This document shows, piece by piece, positions 1-6,292 of a stretch of 6,483 bases of DNA. Positions within the stretch are counted from its first letter, which is position 1. Each line of letters starts with the position of its first letter. Below the pieces are notes generated by a model. It did no database searches. It was given only the letters and a program-made list of their open reading frames with translations, and had not been told where the DNA came from. Origin of the DNA: Paenibacillus sp. (GTDB lineage Bacteria; Bacillota; Bacilli; Paenibacillales; NBRC-103111); assembly GCA_029239545.1 (NCBI GenBank), contig JARBUQ010000285.1, forward strand, positions 1 to 6,483. Reading direction: 5' to 3'. A program made the position numbers and the translations under genes.

Positions 1-428
1 AGCAGTTCTACAGTATGGAGTCGATTCACGAATTGGAGAAGTGGCTCGGTGATACGGTATTCTCCGCCATTCGGGATCATATTCAAACGATACAGCTGCC
101 GCGGCAAAAGAAAGCGGTCCAATATATGATTGCCGCTGTTCACGAACAAGTCGAAACCGATCTCTCGCTGCAGAAGCTGGTCGATGAATTGCAAATTTCC
201 CAGCCGACGCTGAGCCGATGGTTCAAGGAGGAAACGGGACAACATTTCGGCGATTACCTCATAAGCTGCAGGATGGAAAAAGCGAAGGAATGGCTGATTC
301 ATTCCGACATGCCGATCAAAGAGATTTCAGAGAGGCTTCGCTATACGTCAGCCCAAAACTTTTCGCGTATATTCAAACAGACGACAGGCGTTCCACCTGG
401 CAGCTATCGGAGCCAGTACAAGGGATAG
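1..428 (+). CDS. AraC-family transcriptional regulator, C-terminal part (5' end outside window)
   Basis: This is the DNA-binding end of an AraC/XylS-type regulator. The reading frame is open to the left edge: codons for Q-F-Y-S precede the first ATG at 15, so that ATG is internal and not the start. Counting from it, two helix-turn-helix motifs fill about residues 50-70 (LSLQKLVDELQISQPTLSRW) and 100-120 (PIKEISERLRYTSAQNFSRI). They are joined by the RMEKAKEWL linker helix and closed by the family ending F-K-Q-T-T-G-V-P-P-G-S-Y-R. The upstream stretch (ESIHELEKWL) resembles the segment before the HTH in YesN-type response regulators or large membrane-bound AraC regulators of Paenibacillus. The sensory domain is not visible, so the ligand or partner kinase and the target are unknown. 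I see no convincing terminator after the TAG at 426-428. Confidence 0.9.
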   Translation, partial: QFYSMESIHELEKWLGDTVFSAIRDHIQTIQLPRQKKAVQYMIAAVHEQVETDLSLQKLVDELQISQPTLSRWFKEETGQHFGDYLISCRMEKAKEWLIHSDMPIKEISERLRYTSAQNFSRIFKQTTGVPPGSYRSQYKG

Positions 429-531
429 TGTAATGCAAGGCTGTTATTTTACCCAATATTTTCCAACCTTGAAGAGCTGCTGATCACATGATAAGTCTCC
501 TTATTTTGCTTCTTCCGCAATCTTGTCTTAA

Positions 532-692
532 TATTATACTTCTACAGTGGTTAATGTCCTGCTCGGAGCAATCGTTGAATTGGAGCAGCTATGTCTACGT
601 GGCCATTGGGGTTGCAGCTGCATTACTCCACCCAAAAGGGGTTAAGGGGCATCACAACGAATATTGTAACTAACTTGAGAATGGGGGATTAA
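532..692 (+). pseudogene. Possible frameshifted remnant of a DUF1275 (YoaK-like) membrane protein
   Basis: No intact gene fits between the AraC tail and thyA, but joining three frames gives a protein-like string. The first frame, from 532, reads TSTVVNVLLGAIVELEQ. The second, near 590, reads YVYVAIG. After a one-base shift in the GGGG run at 608-611, the third reads GLQLHYSTQKGLRGITTNIV and stops at 690-692. The pattern G-L-Q, ten residues, G, then T-T and T matches, from memory, the C-terminal conserved block of DUF1275 proteins (GLQ...GV.TT..TGT). There is no upstream remainder, no start and no ribosome binding site, so this would be a decayed fragment. A 61-codon ORF at 488-673 runs through one of these frames, but it has no ribosome binding site and I do not call it a gene. 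The family assignment is uncertain. Confidence 0.33.
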
Positions 693-698
693 TCTCTA

Positions 699-1532
699 AT
701 GGGGATCATGGATGAAACTTATAAAAATTTGGTGATGGATATACTTGATCATGGGGATTGGGACAAGGACCAGCAGGTGAGAACGGTTTGGGCGGATGGA
801 ACTCCTGCTTATACGAAAAGTGTCATTAGCCGACAAATGCATTTTGACAACTCAGAGGTTCCTATTCTTACGACCAAGTGGGTGCCCTGGAAATCTGCTA
901 TTCATGAGATGTTATGGTTCTATGTGAAACGGACAAGTGATTGCTCCTATCTCGATGACCACAACGTGAAGATCTGGAAAGAATGGACCAACTCGCATAA
1001 TAACATTGGAAAAGCATACGGCTACCAGTTAGGTAAGCCCATAATGATAAAAGGTCAAATTACGAATCAAGTCCAACTATTAATTGAGGGATTAAGGAAT
1101 AATCCGGCTTCCAGAAGACATGTCCTCTCACTCTGGAACATAGATGATCTGGATCAGATGGAATTATACCCATGCGTGTGGAACAATCAATGGCTGGTCA
1201 AGCAGGGGAAACTTCATTTAATAGTTACGGCAAGGTCGAACGACATCGCACTTGGCAACCCTTTTAATATTTTTCAATATTATATTTTGCAGAGAATGGT
1301 AGCGCAAGTAACGGATTATGAGTTAGGAACGTTGACTTTTTATATGAATGACGCTCATATCTATGAAAGACATGTAGAACCTTTACAAGAACAAATTCAA
1401 CGTACCCCATACCCGGCTCCGCAGATTTGGATTAATCCTGAAGTGCGCCATTTTGATGATTTCACGATTGAAGATTTCAAGCTAATCGATTACAAGTATC
1501 ACCCGTCTGTGAAGATGGAAATTGCAATTTAA
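699..1532 (+). CDS. thyA: Thymidylate synthase (ThyA, Bacillus/phi3T type)
   Basis: This enzyme methylates dUMP to dTMP with 5,10-methylenetetrahydrofolate, giving dTMP and dihydrofolate, in cytoplasmic DNA precursor synthesis. At 277 residues it has the usual length. Visible active-site elements are the nucleophile Cys159 in YPCVWNNQW, Arg28, the phosphate-binding pair Arg139-Arg140 in ASRRH, and Arg179-Ser-Asn-Asp182. Asn190 in GNPFN is the residue that selects dUMP over dCMP. Asp218, His220 and Tyr222 lie in DAHIYERH. Motifs SVISRQMHFDNSEVPILTTK and INPEVRHFDDFTIEDFK closely follow B. subtilis ThyA as I remember it. ATG 699 is chosen because GGGGGA at 683-688 lies ten bases upstream and the N-terminus then lines up with B. 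subtilis ThyA; ATG 708 would be too close to any ribosome binding site. The gene appears monocistronic, closed by a terminator. Its promoter is unclear; a TATACT at 535-540 lacks a good -35. Confidence 0.97.
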   Translation: MGIMDETYKNLVMDILDHGDWDKDQQVRTVWADGTPAYTKSVISRQMHFDNSEVPILTTKWVPWKSAIHEMLWFYVKRTSDCSYLDDHNVKIWKEWTNSHNNIGKAYGYQLGKPIMIKGQITNQVQLLIEGLRNNPASRRHVLSLWNIDDLDQMELYPCVWNNQWLVKQGKLHLIVTARSNDIALGNPFNIFQYYILQRMVAQVTDYELGTLTFYMNDAHIYERHVEPLQEQIQRTPYPAPQIWINPEVRHFDDFTIEDFKLIDYKYHPSVKMEIAI

Positions 1533-1542
1533 GTTTGCTCGT

Positions 1543-1580
1543 ACATCACTGACTGCATCTGTCAGTGATGTTTGTTTATT
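1543..1580 (+). terminator. Intrinsic terminator of thyA
   Basis: A perfect 11-bp inverted repeat, ACATCACTGAC (1543-1553) and GTCAGTGATGT (1561-1571), with a 7-base loop is followed by the T-rich run TTGTTTATT. It starts 10 bases after the thyA stop codon, so it most likely ends thyA transcription. The next gene then needs its own promoter, for which I found no good -35/-10 pair. Confidence 0.85.
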
Positions 1581-1617
1581 ATACAAGTAGAAACTTAATG
1601 ACGAGGAGCGATAAGCA

Positions 1618-2208
1618 ATGAAGAGAACAGTATTAATCGTATTAACAGACGGGTTCGCAGATTGGGAAGCCAGCTATGTGAGTGCAGAGCTGAACAGATC
1701 CACAACCGACTATCAAGTGAAGACGATAGCTATTGATCATGAACCAAAGGTTTCTATGGGTGGATTGCGCGTGCTTCCCGACTATGTGCTTGATGAGATG
1801 GCGAATATCTCGAATGTGGCTATGCTGATCATTCCTGGAGGCACAGGCTGGAGAGACGAGAAGAACCTGAGAATCAGCACATTGGTCCAATACTTCGTCC
1901 AACAAGATATACCCATTGCGGCTATATGTGATGCTACTGCTTTTCTGGGCAATCATGGATTCCTCGACAACAATCAACATACAGGCAACACGTTGGAATA
2001 TCTGAAGCAAAGTGCTCCGAACTATAAAGGAGATCACCATTACGTTAGCGCTCAATCCGTCAGTGCAGGGAGCTTGATCACGGCTAACGGAAGCGGGGCT
2101 GTTGAGTTCACTAGGGATATTCTGGAGAAGCTGGGTGTGTTGAAAGAAGAGCAGTTGGAAGAATGGTACCACGTTTTCAAGAAGGGTTATATCCCCGCAC
2201 TTGCCTAG
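1618..2208 (+). CDS. DJ-1/PfpI family protein (class I glutamine amidotransferase-like)
   Basis: A cytoplasmic protein of 196 residues with the DJ-1/PfpI fold. The N-terminal strand MKRTVLIVLTDGFADWE carries the conserved acidic residue as Glu17. The glycine-rich turn IIPGGTGW is at 71-78. The nucleophile elbow AAICDAT places the reactive Cys at 104, followed by HTGN at 121-124. ANGSGAVEFTRDILEKLGV near 156-174 is the usual closing helix region. Family members include chaperone/deglycase, protease-like and isocyanide hydratase enzymes. The reaction cannot be told from sequence, and no glutaminase partner domain is present. It resembles the uncharacterised Bacillus YdeA/YoaZ-type proteins, from memory. 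GAGGAG at 1603-1608 sits nine bases before ATG 1618 and fixes the start. It is separated from thyA by a terminator and converges on asnB, so it is probably transcribed alone. Confidence 0.9.
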   Translation: MKRTVLIVLTDGFADWEASYVSAELNRSTTDYQVKTIAIDHEPKVSMGGLRVLPDYVLDEMANISNVAMLIIPGGTGWRDEKNLRISTLVQYFVQQDIPIAAICDATAFLGNHGFLDNNQHTGNTLEYLKQSAPNYKGDHHYVSAQSVSAGSLITANGSGAVEFTRDILEKLGVLKEEQLEEWYHVFKKGYIPALA

Positions 2209-2267
2209 CTGCCTTGCCTGCATGCCGAACATCCAATCTCGAGCATTCCTCTTTGTTCTCTAAATAC

Positions 2268-2460
2268 AACGATTACCTGCATAACCTGCAGGTAATTTCC
2301 CGTTATTTGGATGTAGGATGGAAATAGCTGCATTTCCTGCAGCTAATTCGGTGAGATCCGGCCCGATTGAGGGAAACACGAAAAAATAGATGTAGGTTTT
2401 ACAGCTACAAGACGAATAAGTGGGGTTCAGAGGGAAATTAGATGTAGGTTCTACAGTACG
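2268..2460. repeat. Cluster of four degenerate palindromic repeat units
   Basis: Four related imperfect palindromes lie 52-62 bases apart. Unit 1: ATTACCTGC (2272-2280), 7-base loop, GCAGGTAAT (2288-2296). Unit 2: TAGCTGC (2325-2331), loop ATTTCCT, GCAGCTA (2339-2345). Unit 3: TAGATGTAGGTTTTACAGCT from 2387. Unit 4: TAGATGTAGGTTCTACAGTA from 2439. All fit a pattern of TA-two bases-TG(C/T)A, a short loop, then (C/T)(T/A)(C/G)CAG or TACAG and TA. Units 1 and 2 share CTGCAT and CCTGCAG; units 3 and 4 share TAGATGTAGGTT and TTTACAG/TCTACAG. GGGAAA or TTTCCC-like words lie beside several units. I recall similar CTGCA/TACAG hairpins scattered through Paenibacillus intergenic regions, but could not check. 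The unit 1 hairpin, 63 bases after the DJ-1-like stop, could also hinder read-through. Confidence 0.65.
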
Positions 2461-2596
2461 TGACTTATTGGAACCAAGACTATGGGAGTGATCCTATCCA
2501 TGTGTGCCACCATGATCGGTTGCGAGTGAGGAGGGGAGTTGGTTTCAGAGTAGGACAAGGCCTGCTCTCCCCCGCGCCAAACTGAACACAATAGCC

Positions 2597-2633
2597 AAGA
2601 CCTGACTGGTCTGGTGAAGTTCCAGTCAGGCTT
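2597..2633 (-). terminator. Hairpin downstream of asnB, probable terminator
   Basis: CCTGACTGG (2601-2609) and CCAGTCAGG (2622-2630) form a 9-bp stem with a 12-base loop. Allowing one bulged base, AAG (2597-2599) and CTT (2631-2633) extend it. It lies about 40 bases past the asnB stop on the minus strand, where it is followed by TTGGCTATTGTGTT, only moderately T-rich. It is therefore a weak or factor-assisted terminator candidate. A competing short stem, AGACC (2598-2602) with GGTCT (2608-2612), uses the same bases. Confidence 0.45.
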
Positions 2634-2672
2634 CTCAATGTGTGTCCAAGCAAATGTCGATGTCTGGAGGGA

Positions 2673-4523
2673 CTAGCTGCGTATAACCGCCACTTTATAC
2701 TCCTTCAGCCACATATTCATCATTGCGAGATAAGCAAGCAATTGCGGTCCGGACATTAATTGGCCGAACCAGGGCAAATTCATCTGCGAAGCATCCAACT
2801 CGGCCAGCTTGCGAACCCGATTCACATCGATAAACTGGAGAATCGGAGAGGACGGTTCGTTCAAGATGTCCAGCAGCTGACTCTGTAGTGCGTGCAAGTA
2901 GTTCGGATTGTGAGTCTTCGGGTAGGGACTCTTCTTACGGGTTAATACATCATCAGGAAGAATACCCTTAAGAGCTTTGCGCAGAATGCCTTTCTCACGG
3001 TCGCCGGAAGTCTTGATCTCCCAGGGGATATTCCACACATATTCAATCAATCTGTGATCGCAGAAAGGGACCCGCACCTCGAGCCCTACTGCCATGCTCA
3101 TCCGGTCCTTGCGATCGAGCAGGGTCGGCATGAAGCGGGTAATGTTAAGGTAAGACATCTCGCGCATGCGTCGGGCCTGGCCTGTCTCGCCGGCGAGACG
3201 AGGCACTTCGGAGAGCGCCTGCTCATAGCGCGCGTCGAGCGTCGCCTGGGGCTGCAGCCAGTCGAGCAGCTCCGGCGACATAATGCTGAGCCGCGTGTCG
3301 GCTGAGAGCGACCACGGGAACGTGTTCGCATTCAGCGATTCCTCGCGGTGGAACCACGGGTAGCCGCCGAAGATTTCGTCGGCAGCCTCGCCGGAGATCG
3401 CAACCGTGGCCCCTTTCTTAATCTCGCGGCAGAATAAGTAGAGCGAGCCGTCGATGTCGGCCATACCCGGCATGTCGCGTGCATACACGGTCTCCCGCAG
3501 CGAATCTACGAGCTCGGGAGTGTCGAACACGACATTATGCTGGACCGTGCCCAGATGGTCGACCATTCGCTCAATCCAGGGCGCATCGCTGTTTGGTGTG
3601 AATACACTGGATTTGAAATGCTTGTCATTATCGACATAATCGACGGAATAAGTATGAAGGGTGCCTTTCCCGTTCCGTTTGTACGAGTCCACGGCAATGG
3701 CTGTCAGTGCGCTCGAATCGAGACCCCCTGAGAGCAGCGTGCATACCGGAACGTCAGAGGCCAGCTGACGCTCTACCGTATCAATCAGCAGCTCACGCAC
3801 CTGGGCAGCCGTTGCCTCGATATCGTCCTCATGCGGACGGCTCTCGAGCTGCCAATACGTCTTGATGCTGACTCCGTTCGCATCTACAACCATGCAATGA
3901 CCTGGCTTAAGCTCCGCCATGCCGCGGTAAATTCCGCTGCCCGGTGTTCGCGCCGGTCCGATGATGAACAGCTCAGCCAACCCTTCGCGATCGACCTCAG
4001 GCTGGAAGCTGGGATGAGCCAGAATCGCTTTGGGCTCGGAGCCGAACAGGAACGAGCCGTGCGAGTAAGAATAAAAAAACGGCTTAACGCCGACGCGGTC
4101 CCTTGCTGCGAACAAGCTTTCGTCTTCCTCGCTCCATATGGCAAAAGCGAATATTCCATTCAATCGGTCTACGCAGGAGCGGCCCCATTCAATGAAAGAA
4201 ACCAATAACACTTCGGTATCACAAGTGGTAGAGAACCGGTGTCCGCGCAGTTCCAATTCCCGCTTGAGCTCCGGTGCATTATATAACTCTCCGTTATAAA
4301 CAATCGTAAAGGCATAGTCGCCTCTGCGGCGGGTCATGGGCTGTGCCCCATTCTCGGGATCCATAACGCTTAGCCTGCGGTGACCGAGCGCACAGTGAGT
4401 CGTAAGCCAATTTCCTGAAGCATCAGGTCCTCGAAGCGCCATCGTATCCGTCATATTGATTAGAATGGAAGGATAATGAGTTAAGTCTTTGCGATAATCG
4501 ACCCATCCTGTAATTCCACACAT
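2673..4523 (-). CDS. asnB: Asparagine synthetase, glutamine-hydrolysing (AsnB/AsnO type)
   Basis: This cytoplasmic enzyme makes asparagine from aspartate, ATP and glutamine. It has 616 residues and two domains. The N-terminal class II glutaminase domain (about 2-210) has nucleophile Cys2 directly after the start Met, RGPD at 31-34, HRRLSVMD with Arg50, YNGELYN at 76-82 (Asn77, Glu79) and CDTEV with Asp102. The synthetase domain (about 235-600) has the ATP-pyrophosphatase loop SGGLDSS at 265-271, SGEAADEIFGGYPWF at 377-391, LEVRVPFCDHRLIEYV near 481-496, and RKKSPYPKTHNP with Lys531. MPGMADID and KSPYPKTH mark the branch that, from memory, includes sporulation-linked B. subtilis AsnO; in that branch SGE is followed by C/A rather than G. 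The start is fixed by Cys2. AGAGGG (4543-4538) is 14 bases upstream, rather far. The gene is divergent from the GntR-type gene. The part at about 3060-3540 is visibly more GC-rich than the flanking genes. No T-box leader was seen. Confidence 0.96.
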   Translation of the reverse strand: MCGITGWVDYRKDLTHYPSILINMTDTMALRGPDASGNWLTTHCALGHRRLSVMDPENGAQPMTRRRGDYAFTIVYNGELYNAPELKRELELRGHRFSTTCDTEVLLVSFIEWGRSCVDRLNGIFAFAIWSEEDESLFAARDRVGVKPFFYSYSHGSFLFGSEPKAILAHPSFQPEVDREGLAELFIIGPARTPGSGIYRGMAELKPGHCMVVDANGVSIKTYWQLESRPHEDDIEATAAQVRELLIDTVERQLASDVPVCTLLSGGLDSSALTAIAVDSYKRNGKGTLHTYSVDYVDNDKHFKSSVFTPNSDAPWIERMVDHLGTVQHNVVFDTPELVDSLRETVYARDMPGMADIDGSLYLFCREIKKGATVAISGEAADEIFGGYPWFHREESLNANTFPWSLSADTRLSIMSPELLDWLQPQATLDARYEQALSEVPRLAGETGQARRMREMSYLNITRFMPTLLDRKDRMSMAVGLEVRVPFCDHRLIEYVWNIPWEIKTSGDREKGILRKALKGILPDDVLTRKKSPYPKTHNPNYLHALQSQLLDILNEPSSPILQFIDVNRVRKLAELDASQMNLPWFGQLMSGPQLLAYLAMMNMWLKEYKVAVIRS

Positions 4524-4590
4524 GGTTCATTTCACACCCTCTCGCCTACAAAATATGTACATGTCAAGAAAGCTGACAGCACACAGCAAT

Positions 4591-4618
4591 ACTATAAAGT
4601 ATGCACATGGCCTGTCTG
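4591..4618 (-). promoter_or_regulatory. Weak candidate promoter for asnB
   Basis: Read on the minus strand, CAGACA (4618-4613), a 16-base spacer and TATAGT (4596-4591) form a possible sigma-A promoter, leaving an untranslated leader of about 60 bases. The -35 is poor. A consensus TTGACA on the same strand (4567-4562) lies closer to the gene but has no -10 at the right distance. A non-sigma-A (sporulation) promoter cannot be excluded. Confidence 0.25.
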
Positions 4619-4700
4619 ACATGTCTGTCCAGCCCTGTGTTTCCTAAGCTTCAAAGCGGGCAGCTGATGGCTTCAAGTTTTTGTTAACGATCTGAAAAAA

Positions 4701-4729
4701 AAGCTTGCTCGAGCCATTCTTTCAAGCTT
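4701..4729. promoter_or_regulatory. Inverted repeat AAGCTTG...CAAGCTT overlapping the promoter
   Basis: AAGCTTG (4701-4707) and CAAGCTT (4723-4729) are perfect inverted copies with 22 bases between repeat starts, about two helical turns. One half overlaps the -35 and the other abuts the -10 of the candidate promoter, a geometry that suits a repressor operator. A third related word, AAGCTTCAA, lies upstream at 4646-4654. Operator function is inferred. Confidence 0.35.
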
Positions 4730-4734
4730 ATACT
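4705..4734 (+). promoter_or_regulatory. Candidate sigma-A promoter of the GntR-SBP regulator gene
   Basis: TTGCTC (4705-4710), an 18-base spacer and TATACT (4729-4734) fit a sigma-A promoter reasonably well. Transcription would begin near 4741, giving a leader of about 88 bases before ATG 4829. An A-run lies just upstream (4695-4702). Two possible operator elements overlap this promoter and its start point. Confidence 0.55.
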
Positions 4735-4739
4735 ATTAG

Positions 4740-4754
4740 TACAAGTATGGTACA
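4740..4754 (+). promoter_or_regulatory. Candidate operator TACAAGTATGGTACA (regulator copy)
   Basis: TACAAGTATG at 4740-4749 recurs exactly at 6281-6290, in front of the secreted-protein gene. Here it is embedded in GTAC-seven bases-GTAC (4739-4753) and sits at the predicted transcription start of the regulator gene. An exact 10-mer in both promoter regions suggests a shared operator, with the regulator controlling itself and its neighbour. Confidence 0.45.
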
Positions 4755-4828
4755 CGGCCACTACTATTTTTTACATACTCTCTGGCAATATTTACTATTT
4801 TAATATAACGAAGAGAGCTGATGAGCAA

Positions 4829-6190
4829 ATGAAGAGAAACACGGAATTTTGTTACTCGGAGCTGGCAGAAGTGCTTCGGGTGCAGATCAAGTCCGGTTAC
4901 ATCCGTTCTGGTGAATATTTACTTTCAGAGACTGAACTCAGCCAGAAGTATGGGATTAGCCGCACGTCTGTTCGAAGAGCCTTGCTTGAGCTGCAGAATG
5001 AGCAGCTTGTGGTTAAGCTTGCAGGTAAAGGAACCGTAGTGTCGGAGACGGTGCAGGTTCAACAGCTGGAGAAGAACGAATTAGTTATTGTATGCCCGTA
5101 TCCTTCGATGTTCTGTATCAAAGCATTGCCCATTCTGATTCAGATGTTCGAAGAACGCTGTCCAGGCGTGGAGATTAAGATGCTGACTCTTCCTTACAAA
5201 GAATCTTTATTTGAGGAGCTCAGTGCTCTTGGAATTAAGGCGGACCTCTTCATCGCTTCCGATCAGCAATTTCGCTTCATGCCCAAAGACGCCTTTACTC
5301 CCATTTCCTCTTCTATTGTCAGTCAGGATCAAATCCCACCTCCAATTTACGATTCTTTTGTGTTTGACAAACAATTATTTGCCGCACCTGTGACCTACTC
5401 TCCTGTTTTTTTAGCCTATCGGAAGGATGTCTTCCAAAGATACAATGTAGAACTGCCCAGAACTGGCTGGTCAATCGATCAGTTCATCTCCGCTGCGAAG
5501 AGCTTAACCTTGGATACGGATGACGATGGGTTAATCGATTTATATGGAATGGCCTTATCCTCAGCAGCTACAAGGTGGCCGGTTTTTGCTTTGAAAAAAG
5601 GTGCTGATCCCATTGGGAAGGAAGGAAAAGAAGCTTCCTTGCTCGATTGGATGTATGCGCTATCATTCATGCAGGACATGATCTATCGACACAGAACGGT
5701 TCCAATTTTTGCGATCAATGATATCTTCCTGGGGCAGCAGCTGTTCGAGGAGGGAAGGGTAGCGATGACTCTTACCTCGACCCTGGCGCTTAGCAAACAG
5801 AACGATCCCTACTATAATATAGCTCCATTTCCGGTTGGATTTGATAAAGGAGGGATGTTGATCGCTAATGGCATGATGGTGGCAGCTGACAGCAGCAATA
5901 AGGCGTTAGCCCAGCTGTTCATTGAGCAGTGTTTGGATCCGGACGTCCAGCTCAGCATGATTGCCGAAGCCAGATTTCTGTCCGTATACGACCGTGTGAA
6001 CAGCAAGGTGTGGAGCAAGGAGGATCTGAAGTCGCTTGGGGTGCAGCCGGATCAAATTATTCATTCCAAATGTATTGGCGATCTGTTTCCCGTTGATGTC
6101 CACCTAAGTGAGCTGGAAGAGACAATGAAGATGTATTGGTCCGGGTTGGAGGAGCCGCAAGCTCTTGTAAGGAGGCTTCATGATCGGTAG
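4829..6190 (+). CDS. GntR-type regulator fused to an ABC solute-binding-protein domain
   Basis: A predicted cytoplasmic one-component sensor of 453 residues. Residues 8-75 are a GntR winged helix: ELAEVLRVQIKSGYIRSGEY, then LSETELSQKYGISRTSVRRA as the HTH, and GKGTVV in the wing. From about 85 to 450 it is a family 1 (MalE-like) extracellular solute-binding protein. Visible marks are LVIVCPYPSMFCIKALPILI, YRKDVFQRYNVELPRTGWSI (197-216), FISAAKSLTLDTDDDGLIDL (219-238) followed by YGMAL, LFEEGRVAMTLTSTLALS (305-322) and IAPFPVGFDKGGMLIANG (331-348). There is no signal peptide or lipobox, so the sugar-binding module must act inside the cell. GntR regulators usually carry FCD, UTRA or, in AraR, a LacI-like domain; this pairing is less common. 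The ligand is unknown but probably a sugar or oligosaccharide. ATG 4829 follows AAGAGAG (4811-4817). The secreted CBM-like gene 147 bases downstream is a likely target. Confidence 0.92.
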   Translation: MKRNTEFCYSELAEVLRVQIKSGYIRSGEYLLSETELSQKYGISRTSVRRALLELQNEQLVVKLAGKGTVVSETVQVQQLEKNELVIVCPYPSMFCIKALPILIQMFEERCPGVEIKMLTLPYKESLFEELSALGIKADLFIASDQQFRFMPKDAFTPISSSIVSQDQIPPPIYDSFVFDKQLFAAPVTYSPVFLAYRKDVFQRYNVELPRTGWSIDQFISAAKSLTLDTDDDGLIDLYGMALSSAATRWPVFALKKGADPIGKEGKEASLLDWMYALSFMQDMIYRHRTVPIFAINDIFLGQQLFEEGRVAMTLTSTLALSKQNDPYYNIAPFPVGFDKGGMLIANGMMVAADSSNKALAQLFIEQCLDPDVQLSMIAEARFLSVYDRVNSKVWSKEDLKSLGVQPDQIIHSKCIGDLFPVDVHLSELEETMKMYWSGLEEPQALVRRLHDR

Positions 6191-6262
6191 GCAGCTTCCT
6201 TTATAGCGGTCATCGAGTATGAAGCTTTCAGGCTGTCCCATTAAGGAGGTGGTGAAGAGGCT

Positions 6263-6292
6263 TTGTTTTGCTATTAAAGATACAAGTATGTA
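6263..6292 (+). promoter_or_regulatory. Possible promoter of the secreted-protein gene
   Basis: TTGTTT (6263-6268), an 18-base spacer and TATGTA (6287-6292) give a plausible but weak sigma-A promoter 46 bases before the start codon. Its -10 would overlap the TACAAGTATG motif, consistent with repression. TATAAA at 6314-6319 is too close to the ribosome binding site to serve as a -10. No clear terminator lies between the regulator stop and this site, so read-through is possible. Confidence 0.3.

Larger units (their letters stand above)
2209..2672. other. Convergent intergenic region without a gene
   Basis: This gap lies between the 3' ends of the DJ-1-like gene and asnB. I find no ORF with a credible start or ribosome binding site. 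It holds a cluster of palindromic repeat units (2268-2460), a G/C-flanked hairpin (2547-2568: AGAGTAGG against CCTGCTCT, with one G-T wobble and a 6-base loop), and a second hairpin near asnB (2597-2633). Nothing was recognised in 2461-2546 apart from the short inverted pair GGGGAG (2533-2538) and CTCCCC (2567-2572), which brackets the first hairpin. Confidence 0.7.

Noticed and set aside
488..673. A 61-codon ORF with a hydrophobic start as a small membrane protein
   Set aside because: It has no ribosome binding site, and the protein-like signal switches frame within it; it is better explained as a frameshifted remnant.
1642..2232. A 196-codon minus-strand ORF opposite the DJ-1-like gene
   Set aside because: It is a shadow of a well-supported gene and shows no recognisable domain or ribosome binding site.
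2495..2520. GTGTGCC as a possible group II intron 5' boundary
   Set aside because: No domain V hairpin, no maturase and no 3' boundary were found nearby.
3831..4208. A 125-codon plus-strand ORF inside asnB
   Set aside because: It is antisense to conserved glutaminase-domain codons, with composition typical of a shadow frame.
4545..4567. TTGACA on the minus strand as the asnB -35
   Set aside because: No -10 hexamer lies 16-18 bases downstream; TATTTT is only six bases away.
4524..4590. A T-box leader for asnB, suggested by AGGGTG near the start codon
   Set aside because: Only the first six bases resemble the T-box core; there is no antiterminator/terminator pair or stem I structure, and the word is part of the ribosome binding region.
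6190..6230. AGCTTC/GAAGCT pairing as a terminator of the regulator gene
   Set aside because: It is only a 6-bp stem with a 22-base loop and no T-run.
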